This document shows, in pieces, positions 43,725-52,586 of a stretch of 64,000 nucleotides of DNA. Position 1 is the first letter of the stretch, and each line of letters starts with the position of its first letter. This DNA comes from CAXBBB01 sp963793245 (lineage in GTDB: Bacteria > Bacteroidota > Rhodothermia > Rhodothermales > BA12): assembly GCA_963793245.1 (NCBI GenBank), contig CAWBZG010000002.1, forward strand, positions 1,302,001 to 1,366,000. Direction: 5' to 3'. A program made the translations under genes and the position numbers. Under the pieces are notes generated by a model. It was not told the DNA's origin and ran no database searches. It saw nothing but the letters and a program-made list of their open reading frames with translations.

Positions 43725-45107
43725 GTGGCCAAGAGCAAAACCGTCTACGTCTGCCAGAACTGCGGCAACACCGAACCGCGTTGGCAGGGGCAATGCTCGT
43801 CGTGCGGAGAGTGGAACACGTTCGCCGAAGAAGTACAATCCAGCGAGGCGCGCGCACGGGCAGCGCGCGTCCCGGCGATGGGTTCACGCAGCGGGCGCGG
43901 GTCGATGCGGACGCCCAAGCGGTTGGACGAGATTGAGATCACAGACGAATCGCGCCTGATGACCGGCGTCGGCGAACTCGACCGCGTGCTGGGCAACGGC
44001 ATCATGAGAGGGTCGCTGATCCTGATCGCCGGAGATCCCGGCATCGGCAAGAGCACGTTGATGACGAGCCTGGGGCGGCACCTGGGTGACAAAAAGGTGC
44101 TCTACGTGACGGGCGAAGAATCGCTGCGGCAGGTCAAACTGCGCGCCGAGCGGCTGGGCGTTCCGTCCGATAACTTCCTGCTGCTCGCCGAAACCGACGT
44201 CGAGGAAATCGCCGCCGCGTCGCACGAAGTACGCCCCGACCTGCTGATCGTCGACTCGATCCAGACGGTCTTTCGATCCGACATCGAGAGTGCGCCCGGA
44301 AGCGTGAGCCAGGTTCGCGAATCGACGGCGTCGCTGCTGCACTTGACCAAAACGCTCGAACACCCGACGTTTCTGGTCGGCCACGTCACCAAGACGGGCA
44401 ACGTCGCCGGGCCGCGCGTGCTCGAACACATGGTCGACACCGTCTTGCAGTTCGAGGGCGACCGGCACCACGCATACCGCATCCTGCGCGCCGTCAAAAA
44501 CCGCTTTGGCTCGACCAACGAAATGGGCGTGTTCGAGATGCACGCCGACGGACTCCACGAGGTCACGAACCCATCCGAGATCTTTTTGAGCGAGCGCAGC
44601 TACGGCATCAGCGGAAGCGCGATCACCTGCACGCTAGAGGGCACGCGCCCCGTCTTGGTCGAGGTCCAGGCTCTCGTCACGCCCACGAGTTATCCCTCGC
44701 CCCAGCGCACGGCAGCAGGTTTCGACGGCAAGCGGTTGTCGCTGTTGCTCGCCGTTCTGGAAAAGCGCCAGGGCATGAAGCTGAGCACCCAGGACGTATT
44801 CCTCAACGTCGCGGGTGGCATTCGCGTCGACGAGCCAGCGGTTGACTTGGGCGTACTCGTATCGGTGGCCTCCTCGTTCGAGGACATCCCGACGGACAGC
44901 CAGACGATTTGTATCGGCGAAGTGGGTTTGGGCGGCGAGTTGCGTAGCGTGAGCCAGATCGAACGCCGGTTGAGCGAGGCTAAGCGGATGGGTTTCACTC
45001 AGGCTGTCGTTCCCGCGTCGGGCATGCGTAAAGCCGAGGTGCCGAAAGGCTTGAAAGTCCACGCCGTTAAAACGCTCGGCGAGGCCCTAAAAGTCGTCGT
45101 CGGGTGA
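43725..45107 (+). CDS. radA: DNA repair protein RadA
   Basis: 460 residues from a GTG (MAKSKTVYVCQNCG). Zinc finger with cysteines 10, 13, 24 and 27; RecA-like core with Walker A GDPGIGKST (about 104) and the RadA signature KNRFGSTNEMG (about 256); Lon-like C-terminal domain (GGIRVDEPAVDLGVLVSVASSF). It is a branch-migration helicase in recombinational repair. It is convergent with the sensor kinase gene and divergent from mlaE. Confidence 0.96.
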   Translation: MAKSKTVYVCQNCGNTEPRWQGQCSSCGEWNTFAEEVQSSEARARAARVPAMGSRSGRGSMRTPKRLDEIEITDESRLMTGVGELDRVLGNGIMRGSLILIAGDPGIGKSTLMTSLGRHLGDKKVLYVTGEESLRQVKLRAERLGVPSDNFLLLAETDVEEIAAASHEVRPDLLIVDSIQTVFRSDIESAPGSVSQVRESTASLLHLTKTLEHPTFLVGHVTKTGNVAGPRVLEHMVDTVLQFEGDRHHAYRILRAVKNRFGSTNEMGVFEMHADGLHEVTNPSEIFLSERSYGISGSAITCTLEGTRPVLVEVQALVTPTSYPSPQRTAAGFDGKRLSLLLAVLEKRQGMKLSTQDVFLNVAGGIRVDEPAVDLGVLVSVASSFEDIPTDSQTICIGEVGLGGELRSVSQIERRLSEAKRMGFTQAVVPASGMRKAEVPKGLKVHAVKTLGEALKVVVG

Positions 45108-45172
45108 GGCCATCGGCAAGGCGGCGCTCTCTCCCCCGTGTGCTCGGAGAGTAGGATCCGTCGGACCGGATG

Positions 45173-46903
45173 CTACCGCCCGTTGGCGATCGCGTGGGTC
45201 GGCATGCGCGCCGGAAGCACGACGGCGAACGTGGTACCCTCGCCCATCGCGCTGTCGACGGTGATAGTGCCCCCCAGCCCTTCGATCAGGTGGCGGGTGA
45301 TGCTCAGGCCCAGCCCGGCCCCCTCGTGCGAGCGGTTCATCTCAGTACTCTCCTGCGCGAATGGCTCGAACATCTTGCGCCGGAAGTCAGGCGAGATGCC
45401 CTGCCCCGTGTCGGTGACGGAGAGTGTTACGTTGGCGCCGTCGCTCACGAGCCGCACCGAGACGTTGCCCCTCTTCGTGAACTTGATGGCATTGCCGACC
45501 AAGTTGGTCACGATGCGTTCGACGGCTGTCGCATCGGTCATCACGACGAGCGGGTCGGGATTGGCTTCGAACGTCAGCGACAACCCTTTTTGATTGGCAA
45601 TCGAGATCAGAAGCGCGAGCAGTTCGCGGATCTTGGCGGCGAGATCGACGGGCTTCAGGTTGGGCACAAAGCCTGCCGCATCGAAGCGCGCCAGATCGAG
45701 CACGCTGTTGAGCGTGTCGAGGAGCCGTTCGCCACCACCCGCGATCAATCCGGCGAACTCACGGTGTTCGTCGTTGTCGATCTCGGCTGAGAGAATGTCC
45801 GCGAAGCCAATGATCCCCGCCAGCGGCGTCCGCAACTCGTGGCTCATGTTGGCAACAAACGACGACTGCAGCCGTGCCAACTCCTCTGCCTCCTCACGCG
45901 CCTCGATCAGCCCTTCCTCGTAGGCCTTTCGCCTGCTGATGTCACGCCCGATAAAAATCAGATGCGTTCCGTCGATGTGATCAAACAGGTACGACTGAAT
46001 CTCGACGGGTGTCGACGTGCCGTCGGCGCGGACGAGCGACAACTCCGTTTCGGCCTGGCCGTTTTGCAATGCCCAGTACACGAGTCGCCGAATCGAACTG
46101 ATCGGCGTAAACAACTCGTCGACGCGCAGCGTGGAGTGGCGCCCGATCGGATAACCGGTCATCTCGATGGCGCTGGGGTTGAGCGTGAACTCAACCGGCT
46201 GCATTCCTTCCATTCTAGCGACAACGACCGCATCGCCGACTCGGTCGAACAACGCCTGATACCGGTTTTCGGCACGCGTCTGAACAGCGACCTGCTTGCG
46301 CACCTGCCTCCGCATCTGGACGACCCATACCACACAGGCAAGCGCGATCAATAAGACGGCGAGGAGGATGCCCAACAGACCTCGCTGCCCGAACCCGAGC
46401 CGTTGCACGTCACCGGAAGAGCGCGGCAGGACCTGATAGCCCGACGTATAGGGGGCCGAATCGGAGAATTGATTCAAGATGCCGGTGACACGAACCCGAT
46501 CGCCGGCGTCGACGTGTTCGAGCCGATCCGCTTTGTCCAGTTGCACGGCGAAGAGCATCGTCCCGTCGTGCACGATGGCCAGCGACTCGACCGGCCCCGT
46601 CGTCACCCTGCCAGCGACTCGACCTTCCAGCGTGACCAGGTTGGCCTCCAGGGTTTCCGGGTCTGAAGGATCGTAAGGCACCGCATGAATCTCGATAGAC
46701 CGGGCGTCGACCCGTGAGATGTCGATCATCCTCAATCCCGTCAGCCCCTTGTACTGGACGACGACGCCTCTGGCCTGCACGCTATCGCCCCGCGAGAACT
46801 GCGGCTGCTCGTTGAACGAATGCACGAACACCGACCCGCTAGCATCCCGGATCGGGAGCGCGAGTTGTCGGTCGGACAGTTCATCGCGTGCTCGCCAGCA
46901 CAC
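45173..46903 (-). CDS. OB-fold sensor histidine kinase with PAS domain (main part)
   Basis: Together with the piece at 46881-47069 this is one gene of about 630 residues. The extracytoplasmic part holds two OB-fold-like domains (LPIRDASGSVFVHSF ... RGDSVQARGVV, and LEGRVAGRV ... DAGDRVRVTGIL). A membrane helix (GILLAVLLIALACVVWVV), a PAS domain (RYQALFDRVGDAVVV ... HLIFIGRDISRRKAY), a HisKA with H-box FVANMSHELRTPLAGI and an ATPase domain (NLVGNAIKF, DTGQGIS, GAGLGLSI) follow. No receiver is fused. The frame is broken near 46890 by one extra base, and the first residues here (MCWRARDEL) are internal. The gene start overlaps the glgX stop (GTGA), so it is translated with glgX. The signal sensed is unknown. 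Confidence 0.88.
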   Translation of the reverse strand: MCWRARDELSDRQLALPIRDASGSVFVHSFNEQPQFSRGDSVQARGVVVQYKGLTGLRMIDISRVDARSIEIHAVPYDPSDPETLEANLVTLEGRVAGRVTTGPVESLAIVHDGTMLFAVQLDKADRLEHVDAGDRVRVTGILNQFSDSAPYTSGYQVLPRSSGDVQRLGFGQRGLLGILLAVLLIALACVVWVVQMRRQVRKQVAVQTRAENRYQALFDRVGDAVVVARMEGMQPVEFTLNPSAIEMTGYPIGRHSTLRVDELFTPISSIRRLVYWALQNGQAETELSLVRADGTSTPVEIQSYLFDHIDGTHLIFIGRDISRRKAYEEGLIEAREEAEELARLQSSFVANMSHELRTPLAGIIGFADILSAEIDNDEHREFAGLIAGGGERLLDTLNSVLDLARFDAAGFVPNLKPVDLAAKIRELLALLISIANQKGLSLTFEANPDPLVVMTDATAVERIVTNLVGNAIKFTKRGNVSVRLVSDGANVTLSVTDTGQGISPDFRRKMFEPFAQESTEMNRSHEGAGLGLSITRHLIEGLGGTITVDSAMGEGTTFAVVLPARMPTHAIANGR

Positions 46904-47069
46904 GACCGGCTACGACGACCGTATCGCCCAGGAGGTCGGGGATGGTATCGCCGTCGCGGTCGATGCGCGCCTGTGCGATCGAAACGACCTGCCGTTGCTG
47001 CGCGCGTGCTCCGTCCACCACCCCGAATGAGGCGATGAACAAGAGGATAGAGCAGCAGCGGAGCGTCAC
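46881..47069 (-). CDS. N-terminal piece of the OB-fold sensor histidine kinase
   Basis: 62 residues from a GTG at 47069 that overlaps the glgX stop codon. It provides the missing signal peptide (TLRCCSILLFIASFGVVDGARAQ) and the first OB-fold strands (VVSIAQARIDRDGDTIPDLLGDTVVVAGRVLA). The frame ends in a stop at 46881, while the next frame continues as ARDELSDRQLALPIRD. Deleting one base in cgagca near 46890 joins the two. Probably a sequencing error, possibly a real lesion. Confidence 0.75.
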   Translation of the reverse strand: MTLRCCSILLFIASFGVVDGARAQQRQVVSIAQARIDRDGDTIPDLLGDTVVVAGRVLASTR

Positions 47070-49294
47070 GTCGCGTCGGGATAGGTCAGGCGCGCTTCGA
47101 GGACAAGCAGGGACAGCGCAGGCACGTCGACCGATTCGTCGTTGTGAACGGCATCCGAGTCAGCATAGCGATTGAACGGTGCGGGGATGGTCCAGTGCTC
47201 AATGCCGTGCGTGTCGAAATTGGGCAGATCGAACGAGCGCGACTCGTGCGAGCGGTTGAACAGGACGAGAAACGTGGTATCCTCCATCTCCTCGCCTTGA
47301 GGAGTGCGGCGGTGAAGCGTTTCGCCCCGCAGCAGCAGTCCGAACGAAGGCAGTTCGGCGTCCGTCCAGTCGGGGTTCTCCATCGGCGTGCCGTCCGGAT
47401 GCCACCACGTCGCGTCGACGATTCCATCTTCGTCGGGTTCGCCCGAGAGGAAGGTGTAGCGTCGAAACGTGGGGTGAGCGGCGCGGAAGTGGATGAGGTC
47501 TTGCACGTAGGCGAGGAAATCGGTCTGCCGCGCGGTTAGGTCCCAGTCGTACCACGTCAGTTCGTTGTCCTGCGCGTAGGTGTTGTTGTTGCCCTGTTTG
47601 GAGTGCGAGAGTTCGTCACCGCCCAGCATCATCGGCACACCTTGCGACAGCATCAGGGTCGCGATCATGCTGCGCTTTATGGCGTAGCGCTTATCCAGAA
47701 TAGCCGAGTTCTTGGTCGGGCCTTCGACGCCAAAGTTGACGGAAAAGTTGGGTTCGTGTCCGTCGCGGTTGTTTTCGCCGTTGGCGTGGTTGTGCTTGTG
47801 CTCGTAGCTGCTCATGTCGTGCAGCGTGAACCCATCGTGGGCCGTGATGAAGTTGATCGACGCCGTCGGGCGCCGTCCGCTGTTGTTGTAGAGATCGGAC
47901 GATCCGGCGATGCGCGTCGCGAGCGCTCCCTTCAGCCCTCTGTCGCCGCGCCAGAAGCGGCGGACGGTGTCGCGGTAGTCGCCGTTCCACTCGGTCCACT
48001 GCCAGGGAAAGCCGCCGACGAGGTAGCCGCCCGGACCCAGGTCCCACGGCTCGGCGATCAGCTTGACCTGCGACAAAACTGGGTCCTGCTGGATCGTTTT
48101 GAAGAACGCCGAGAGCAGGTTGACGTCGGTGAACTCACGCGCCAATGTCGCCGCCAGATCGAAGCGGAAGCCATCAACCCGCATCTCGGTGACCCAATAG
48201 CGCAGGCTGTCCATCACGAGTTGCAGCACGTGCCCGTTGCCCATATCGACCGTGTTACCCGTCCCGGTGTAGTCGGTCAGGTAGCGCGCATCGGGCGCGG
48301 TTTTGTAGTAGCTCCGGTTGTCGATGCCGCGCATCGAGAGGGTTGGGCCGAGGTGGTTGCCTTCGCCGGTGTGGTTGTAGACGACGTCGAGGATGACTTC
48401 GAGTCCGTGCGAGTGGAAGGTGCGCACCATCGTCTTAAACTCTTGGACGCTTCCGGCACCTTCGTGCGTCGCATACCCGGGTTCAGGCGCGAGGAATCCA
48501 AGCGTATTGTAGCCCCAATAATTGCGCAGCCCCATCTCGTCCAGCCGTTGATCTTGGACGATGCTGTGGACGGGCAGAAACTGAACCGACGTGACGCCGA
48601 GCTTTTTCAGGTGCTCGATGATCGGCGGCGAGCAGGCGCCCAGGTACGTCCCCCGGATGGCTTCGGGCACGTCGGGATGGAGCTTGGACAGCCCCTTGAC
48701 GTGCGTTTCGTACAACACGGTATCCGGCCACGGCACGCACGGCGCTCGGTCGTCTCCCCACGGAAACGCCGGGTTGATAACCTCACCTAGCGGAGCAAAT
48801 GCGGCGCTATCTGTCGTACTCATCGAGAGATCGCCCTCCTCATCGCCGACGATGTAGCCGAAGAGACTTTCGTCCCACGTCAGCGCGCGCCCGATGGACT
48901 TGGCGTACGGGTCGAGGACGACCTTGTGCGGATTGTAGCGAAAGCCCTGCTGCGGCACGTACGGGCCATGCACACGGTAGCCATACAGTTGGCCCGGTCG
49001 CAGCGACGGCAGATAGCCATGCCAGATCGGTCCAGTCTTTTCCGTCAGCGCAAACGTCGCGGCGGGGTGATCGTCGGAGTGGTCGTACAGCACGAGTTCA
49101 ACGGCGGTCGCGGTCTCGGAATAGAGCGAAAAGTTGACGCCGATGCCGTCCCACGTCGCCCCCATCGGATACGGACGACCGGGAAGCGGCGCGTGCGGTA
49201 GGCCGAGCGTCGAGGCAAGCCGCGTCGACGGGCCGGACGGTTCAGAATCACCGCTCAAGGTGGGAGCGACGGTTTCGATAGCGATGTCGGACAT
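47066..49294 (-). CDS. glgX: Glycogen debranching enzyme GlgX
   Basis: 742 residues from the ATG at 49294 (MSDIAIETVAPTLSG); the frame continues upstream through the control region without support. An N-terminal CBM48/isoamylase domain (PYPMGATWDGIGVNFSLYS) is followed by GH13 subfamily 11: HxxxDVVYNHTGEG, nucleophile Asp in GFRFDLA (about 378), acid/base Glu in IAEPWDLG (about 415) and ITAHDGFTLHD (about 484). It cuts alpha-1,6 branches of glycogen-like glucan. It is divergent from glgE and coupled to the sensor kinase gene. Confidence 0.95.
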   Translation of the reverse strand: MSDIAIETVAPTLSGDSEPSGPSTRLASTLGLPHAPLPGRPYPMGATWDGIGVNFSLYSETATAVELVLYDHSDDHPAATFALTEKTGPIWHGYLPSLRPGQLYGYRVHGPYVPQQGFRYNPHKVVLDPYAKSIGRALTWDESLFGYIVGDEEGDLSMSTTDSAAFAPLGEVINPAFPWGDDRAPCVPWPDTVLYETHVKGLSKLHPDVPEAIRGTYLGACSPPIIEHLKKLGVTSVQFLPVHSIVQDQRLDEMGLRNYWGYNTLGFLAPEPGYATHEGAGSVQEFKTMVRTFHSHGLEVILDVVYNHTGEGNHLGPTLSMRGIDNRSYYKTAPDARYLTDYTGTGNTVDMGNGHVLQLVMDSLRYWVTEMRVDGFRFDLAATLAREFTDVNLLSAFFKTIQQDPVLSQVKLIAEPWDLGPGGYLVGGFPWQWTEWNGDYRDTVRRFWRGDRGLKGALATRIAGSSDLYNNSGRRPTASINFITAHDGFTLHDMSSYEHKHNHANGENNRDGHEPNFSVNFGVEGPTKNSAILDKRYAIKRSMIATLMLSQGVPMMLGGDELSHSKQGNNNTYAQDNELTWYDWDLTARQTDFLAYVQDLIHFRAAHPTFRRYTFLSGEPDEDGIVDATWWHPDGTPMENPDWTDAELPSFGLLLRGETLHRRTPQGEEMEDTTFLVLFNRSHESRSFDLPNFDTHGIEHWTIPAPFNRYADSDAVHNDESVDVPALSLLVLEARLTYPDAT

Positions 49295-49542
49295 AAAGGG
49301 AAAGCGTGGGATGAGACGCGACGAGCAGGAGGCGACGGTCGTACCAAGAATAGGCCAGATGTAGCTAGATCTGCGCTCATACTCACCTGTGATCGGTCGA
49401 ACGCGCGCGCGCTTAACACCACAAATGGTTGGGAACGCGGATGAAAGCGCTTTTCCCAGGTCCGTCCCTATTTGGTAACGCCAGGCGTCGAACCACTGGC
49501 ACAGATCGCTCGTCCACACTCTCTTTCCTGACGACATTCCCT
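49295..49542. promoter_or_regulatory. Divergent control region between glgX and glgE
   Basis: 248 bp without a gene. On the minus strand TATTCTTG (49345-49352) is one base from the TAnnTTTG -7 consensus, 50 bp before glgX. On the plus side a cre-like palindrome (49442-49455) lies 88 bp before glgE. A gcgcgcgcgc run sits at about 49402-49411. Confidence 0.4.
49442..49455. promoter_or_regulatory. cre-like LacI/GalR-family operator upstream of glgE
   Basis: TGAAAGCGCTTTTC contains the perfect 10-bp palindrome AAAGCGCTTT and matches the CcpA/LacI-family cre consensus TGWAARCGYTWNCW at most positions. Location upstream of a maltose-1-phosphate gene is what a carbon-responsive LacI-type regulator would need. 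No such regulator is encoded in the window. Confidence 0.45.
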
Positions 49543-51540
49543 ATGCCGATAACGACGCTCCGCACCGAAACCGACGCCCTCGCTCACAACCCACCCTCGC
49601 CCGCACCCCAGATGTGGTCGCGCGTCGTGCTCTCGACGCTCACGCCCCAGGTCGACGCCGGACGCTGGCCGATTCGCCGCAGCGTCGGGGAGCCAGTCGA
49701 GGTCGTCGCCGGGTTCGTGACGGATGGACATGACCGGATCAAGGCCGAACTCGTCGTGACCGCGCCGGATGGCACGGAGTCCGTACACCCGATGCCGCTG
49801 CGCTACAACGACGAATATGTCGCCTCTTTCACCCCGGATACGCTGGGCATCTGGACCTATCAGGCGCGCGGATGGCTCGACGCCTTCGGCACGTGGCAAG
49901 AGCAGTTCGAGCGCCGCCTGAGCGGTGGCGAGTCAAACGCACTGCTGGCAAGCGAACTCGAAGAGGCTGCCGACTTGCTCGCAGGATGGGCGAAAAAGGG
50001 CAAACGCACCGAACTGGGCAACCAGGCCAAACGCGTCCGCAACGGCGACCGAGAACTGGCACTGTCGGACGAACTGCGCGCATCCGCCGACCTGGGCGAT
50101 CCGCGCTCCGGCATGACCGAAAGCCACGTCTACCCATGCGAGGTCGACCCCGACCTGGCTCGCTTCGCCGCGTGGTATGAGTTCTTCCCACGCTCGGCGG
50201 GCGACCCCGTCGACGGACAGCCGCCGCAGCACGCGACACTCGACGACGCTGCCGAGCGCTTGCCGCTGATCGCCAAACGCGGTTTCGACATCGTCTACCT
50301 GCCGCCCATCCACCCGATCGGCGAGCAGTTTCGCAAGGGTAAGGACAACTCGCCCACAGCGACAGACGGCGAGCCGGGGAGTCCGTGGGCGATCGGGGGC
50401 AAACTGGAGGATGGCACGCTGGGCGGACACAAAAGCGTCGCTCCTGAATTGGGCGGCATGGCAGCGTTTGAGCGGTTCGTCGCCAAAGCCGATGAAGTCG
50501 GCGTCCAAGTTGCGCTCGACATCGCCTTTCAGACCTCGCCCGACCACCCGTATGTCGCCGAACATCCCGAATGGTTCAGGGCGCGGCCAGACGGTACGAT
50601 CCGTTACGCAGAGAACCCACCGAAGAAGTACCAGGACGTGTACCCGTTCGACTTCGAGAGCAAGGAGTGGCCGCTGCTCTGGCGCGAGTTGCGCAGCGTG
50701 TTCGAGTTCTGGATTGGCAAAGGCGTCACCGTCTTCCGCGTCGACAACCCGCATACCAAACCCTACGCATTCTGGGAGTGGTGCCTGCGTACGCTCAAAG
50801 CCGACCACCCTGAGTTGATTTTCCTAGCCGAAGCGTTCTCGCGCCCGCGCGTGATGCAGACGCTCGCGAAAATCGGTTTCAACAACAGCTACACCTACTT
50901 CGCATGGCGCAACACGGCAGCGGAGATCGAAGCGTACGCGACCGAACTCTTCGACGGCCCGATGGCCGAGTACTATCGCCCCAACTTCTGGCCCAACACA
51001 CCCGACATCTTCCACGAAGAACTGCAGCACGGCGGGCGCCCGCTTCACATCGCGCGCTACGTGATCGCCGCGACGCTCTCTCCCACCTACGGCATCTACG
51101 GACCGCCGTACGAGCACGTCTACACGCACAAAGGCGCCAAGGAAGAGTACCTCGGCAACGAGAAGTACGAAGTGCGGGCGTGGGACTGGAACGACCCGAA
51201 CAGCCTCCAACCGCTGATGCAGCGCGTCAACGCGATCCGAAAGGCCAACGCTGCTTTGCACTTCGGACGCAACGTCACGTTTGTCGAGACCGGTAACGAG
51301 CACCTACTGGCCTACGTCAAGCATACGGGCGATAACCGCGTCCTCGTCGTCGTCAACCTCGACCCTCATCACACGCAGGAGGCCTGGATCGCATTTGATC
51401 CTTCTACAGTCGGCATAGGCGATCACTTTGTCGCGAGAGATGCTCTGGGAGGCGAGACCTACCACTGGCACGGCAATCACCACTACGTCCGTCTAGACCC
51501 CCACGTGCTCCCGGCTCACGTCTTCGTGCTTGGCGCGTAA
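49543..51540 (+). CDS. glgE: Alpha-1,4-glucan:maltose-1-phosphate maltosyltransferase GlgE
   Basis: 665 residues from the ATG at 49543 (MPITTLRTETDALAHN). An N-terminal Ig-like domain (about 25-120: RWPIRRSVGEPVEVVAGF) is followed by a GH13 subfamily 3 barrel: DIVYLPPIHPIGEQFRKGKDN, NPPKKYQDVYP, nucleophile in FRVDNPHTKP (about 400), acid/base Glu in FLAEAFSRP (about 429), and the C-terminal GPPYEHVYTHKGAKEEYL block. It adds maltosyl units from maltose-1-phosphate to alpha-glucan. The maltose-1-phosphate maker is the TreS-maltokinase fusion 1 kb downstream. Confidence 0.96.
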   Translation: MPITTLRTETDALAHNPPSPAPQMWSRVVLSTLTPQVDAGRWPIRRSVGEPVEVVAGFVTDGHDRIKAELVVTAPDGTESVHPMPLRYNDEYVASFTPDTLGIWTYQARGWLDAFGTWQEQFERRLSGGESNALLASELEEAADLLAGWAKKGKRTELGNQAKRVRNGDRELALSDELRASADLGDPRSGMTESHVYPCEVDPDLARFAAWYEFFPRSAGDPVDGQPPQHATLDDAAERLPLIAKRGFDIVYLPPIHPIGEQFRKGKDNSPTATDGEPGSPWAIGGKLEDGTLGGHKSVAPELGGMAAFERFVAKADEVGVQVALDIAFQTSPDHPYVAEHPEWFRARPDGTIRYAENPPKKYQDVYPFDFESKEWPLLWRELRSVFEFWIGKGVTVFRVDNPHTKPYAFWEWCLRTLKADHPELIFLAEAFSRPRVMQTLAKIGFNNSYTYFAWRNTAAEIEAYATELFDGPMAEYYRPNFWPNTPDIFHEELQHGGRPLHIARYVIAATLSPTYGIYGPPYEHVYTHKGAKEEYLGNEKYEVRAWDWNDPNSLQPLMQRVNAIRKANAALHFGRNVTFVETGNEHLLAYVKHTGDNRVLVVVNLDPHHTQEAWIAFDPSTVGIGDHFVARDALGGETYHWHGNHHYVRLDPHVLPAHVFVLGA

Positions 51541-51566
51541 GTTGAGGCAATTTCTCGCGCACGATC

Positions 51567-52157
51567 ATGGCCGAACTCGGTCCCACCGACTGGACCCTCG
51601 ACGACTACCTCGCCTACGAAGCCGGTCATATCGGGCAGAAACCGAACTATGAGTGGGACGGACGTCAGCCCATCGCGATGGCGGGAGCGTCGGAGCGCCA
51701 TTATCTGACGGCGACCAACCTGCAGGACGTGTTGAGTCCGCAGTTTCGTAAGCGCCGATGCCGGTCGGTTCTGAGCGATGCACGTGTGGCTACTGAGGGA
51801 GGTGACCGCTACCGATACCCCGACCTCGTCGCCTACTGCCTGCCCGGTTCGTTCTCGGAAACCGTTCCGCCTTCGCTACTGAACCCGATCCTCCTAGTCG
51901 AAGTCCTTTCCGAATCGACGGCGCGAACCGACGCGATCAAGAAGCTGCACGAATATGCTGTGATACCCGGACTGCTCGAATACTGGATCATCGACCCCGA
52001 CGAGCGCTCACTGACGCGCTTTCTGTTCGGCAGCGACGTGCCCAAGTTTCAAACCTACGTTGGCACCGACGCATCGTTTATGAGCGACGCGCTCCAGGTC
52101 TCTATCACGTTAAGTGACCTGTTCGCTGATCTGGATTTTCAGGACGACAGGAAGTAA
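51567..52157 (+). CDS. Uma2-family (DUF820) putative endonuclease, second copy
   Basis: 196 residues, 26 bp after glgE. It begins TDWTLDDYLAYEAGH, followed by RQPIAMAGASERHYL. The PD-(D/E)XK-like core has D in YRYPDLVAYCL (about 88) and E in ILLVEVLSESTARTDAIKKLHEY (about 111-128), ending with LEYWIIDPDERSL. It breaks the glgE-treS arrangement, so it looks like an insertion into the cluster. Function unknown. Confidence 0.9.
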   Translation: MAELGPTDWTLDDYLAYEAGHIGQKPNYEWDGRQPIAMAGASERHYLTATNLQDVLSPQFRKRRCRSVLSDARVATEGGDRYRYPDLVAYCLPGSFSETVPPSLLNPILLVEVLSESTARTDAIKKLHEYAVIPGLLEYWIIDPDERSLTRFLFGSDVPKFQTYVGTDASFMSDALQVSITLSDLFADLDFQDDRK

Positions 52158-52258
52158 ATCGCGACACCTGCAACGCATGTGCAATCCATTGTGCATACGC
52201 GCAACCGGTCGTGTGGTCTGAGGTTGACTTTGCTACACCAACCAGACCAACCACCGAC

Positions 52259-52480
52259 ATGGACAACCCGAAGAAGAACCCCGAAACCACCGAGAACACC
52301 AACGCCATCAAGGATCCGTCCGACTGGACGACCGGCGACGAGCCGATGACGGGCGCGCAAGCCTCCTACGTACACACGCTCGCCGAAGAAGCCGGAGAAG
52401 AAGTGTCCGACGACATGACGAAGGCCGAGGCGTCTGAGAAAATCGACGCGCTCCAACAGGAAACCGGGCGCGGAGCCTAA
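52259..52480 (+). CDS. DUF3072 small protein
   Basis: 73 residues from the ATG at 52259; the frame upstream to 52211 is leader. The DUF3072 pattern is MTGAQASYVHTLAEEAGEEV followed by DDMTKAEASEKIDALQQETG. It is acidic and soluble with a disordered N-terminus. The role is unknown. A terminator follows. Confidence 0.85.
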   Translation: MDNPKKNPETTENTNAIKDPSDWTTGDEPMTGAQASYVHTLAEEAGEEVSDDMTKAEASEKIDALQQETGRGA

Positions 52481-52507
52481 CGCTCTTGTCCCCTCGGATC
52501 ACCGACA

Positions 52508-52546
52508 GTGCCCCGCTAGTCCACTAGAGACCGGCGGGGCGCTTTT
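52508..52546 (+). terminator. Rho-independent terminator after the DUF3072 gene
   Basis: Stem agtgccccgc / gcggggcgct (one G-U-type mismatch) with a loop of about 16 bases and a TTTT tail at 52543. It insulates the TreS-maltokinase gene. Confidence 0.7.
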
Positions 52547-52586
52547 GCGTCTGGCCCTCTCTTCCTACGAAACCAACTACTGCTCC

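Noticed and set aside
45108..45172. Terminator between radA and the kinase gene
   Set aside because: Only weak short inverted repeats (ctctc/gagag, atccg/cggat) without a T-run.
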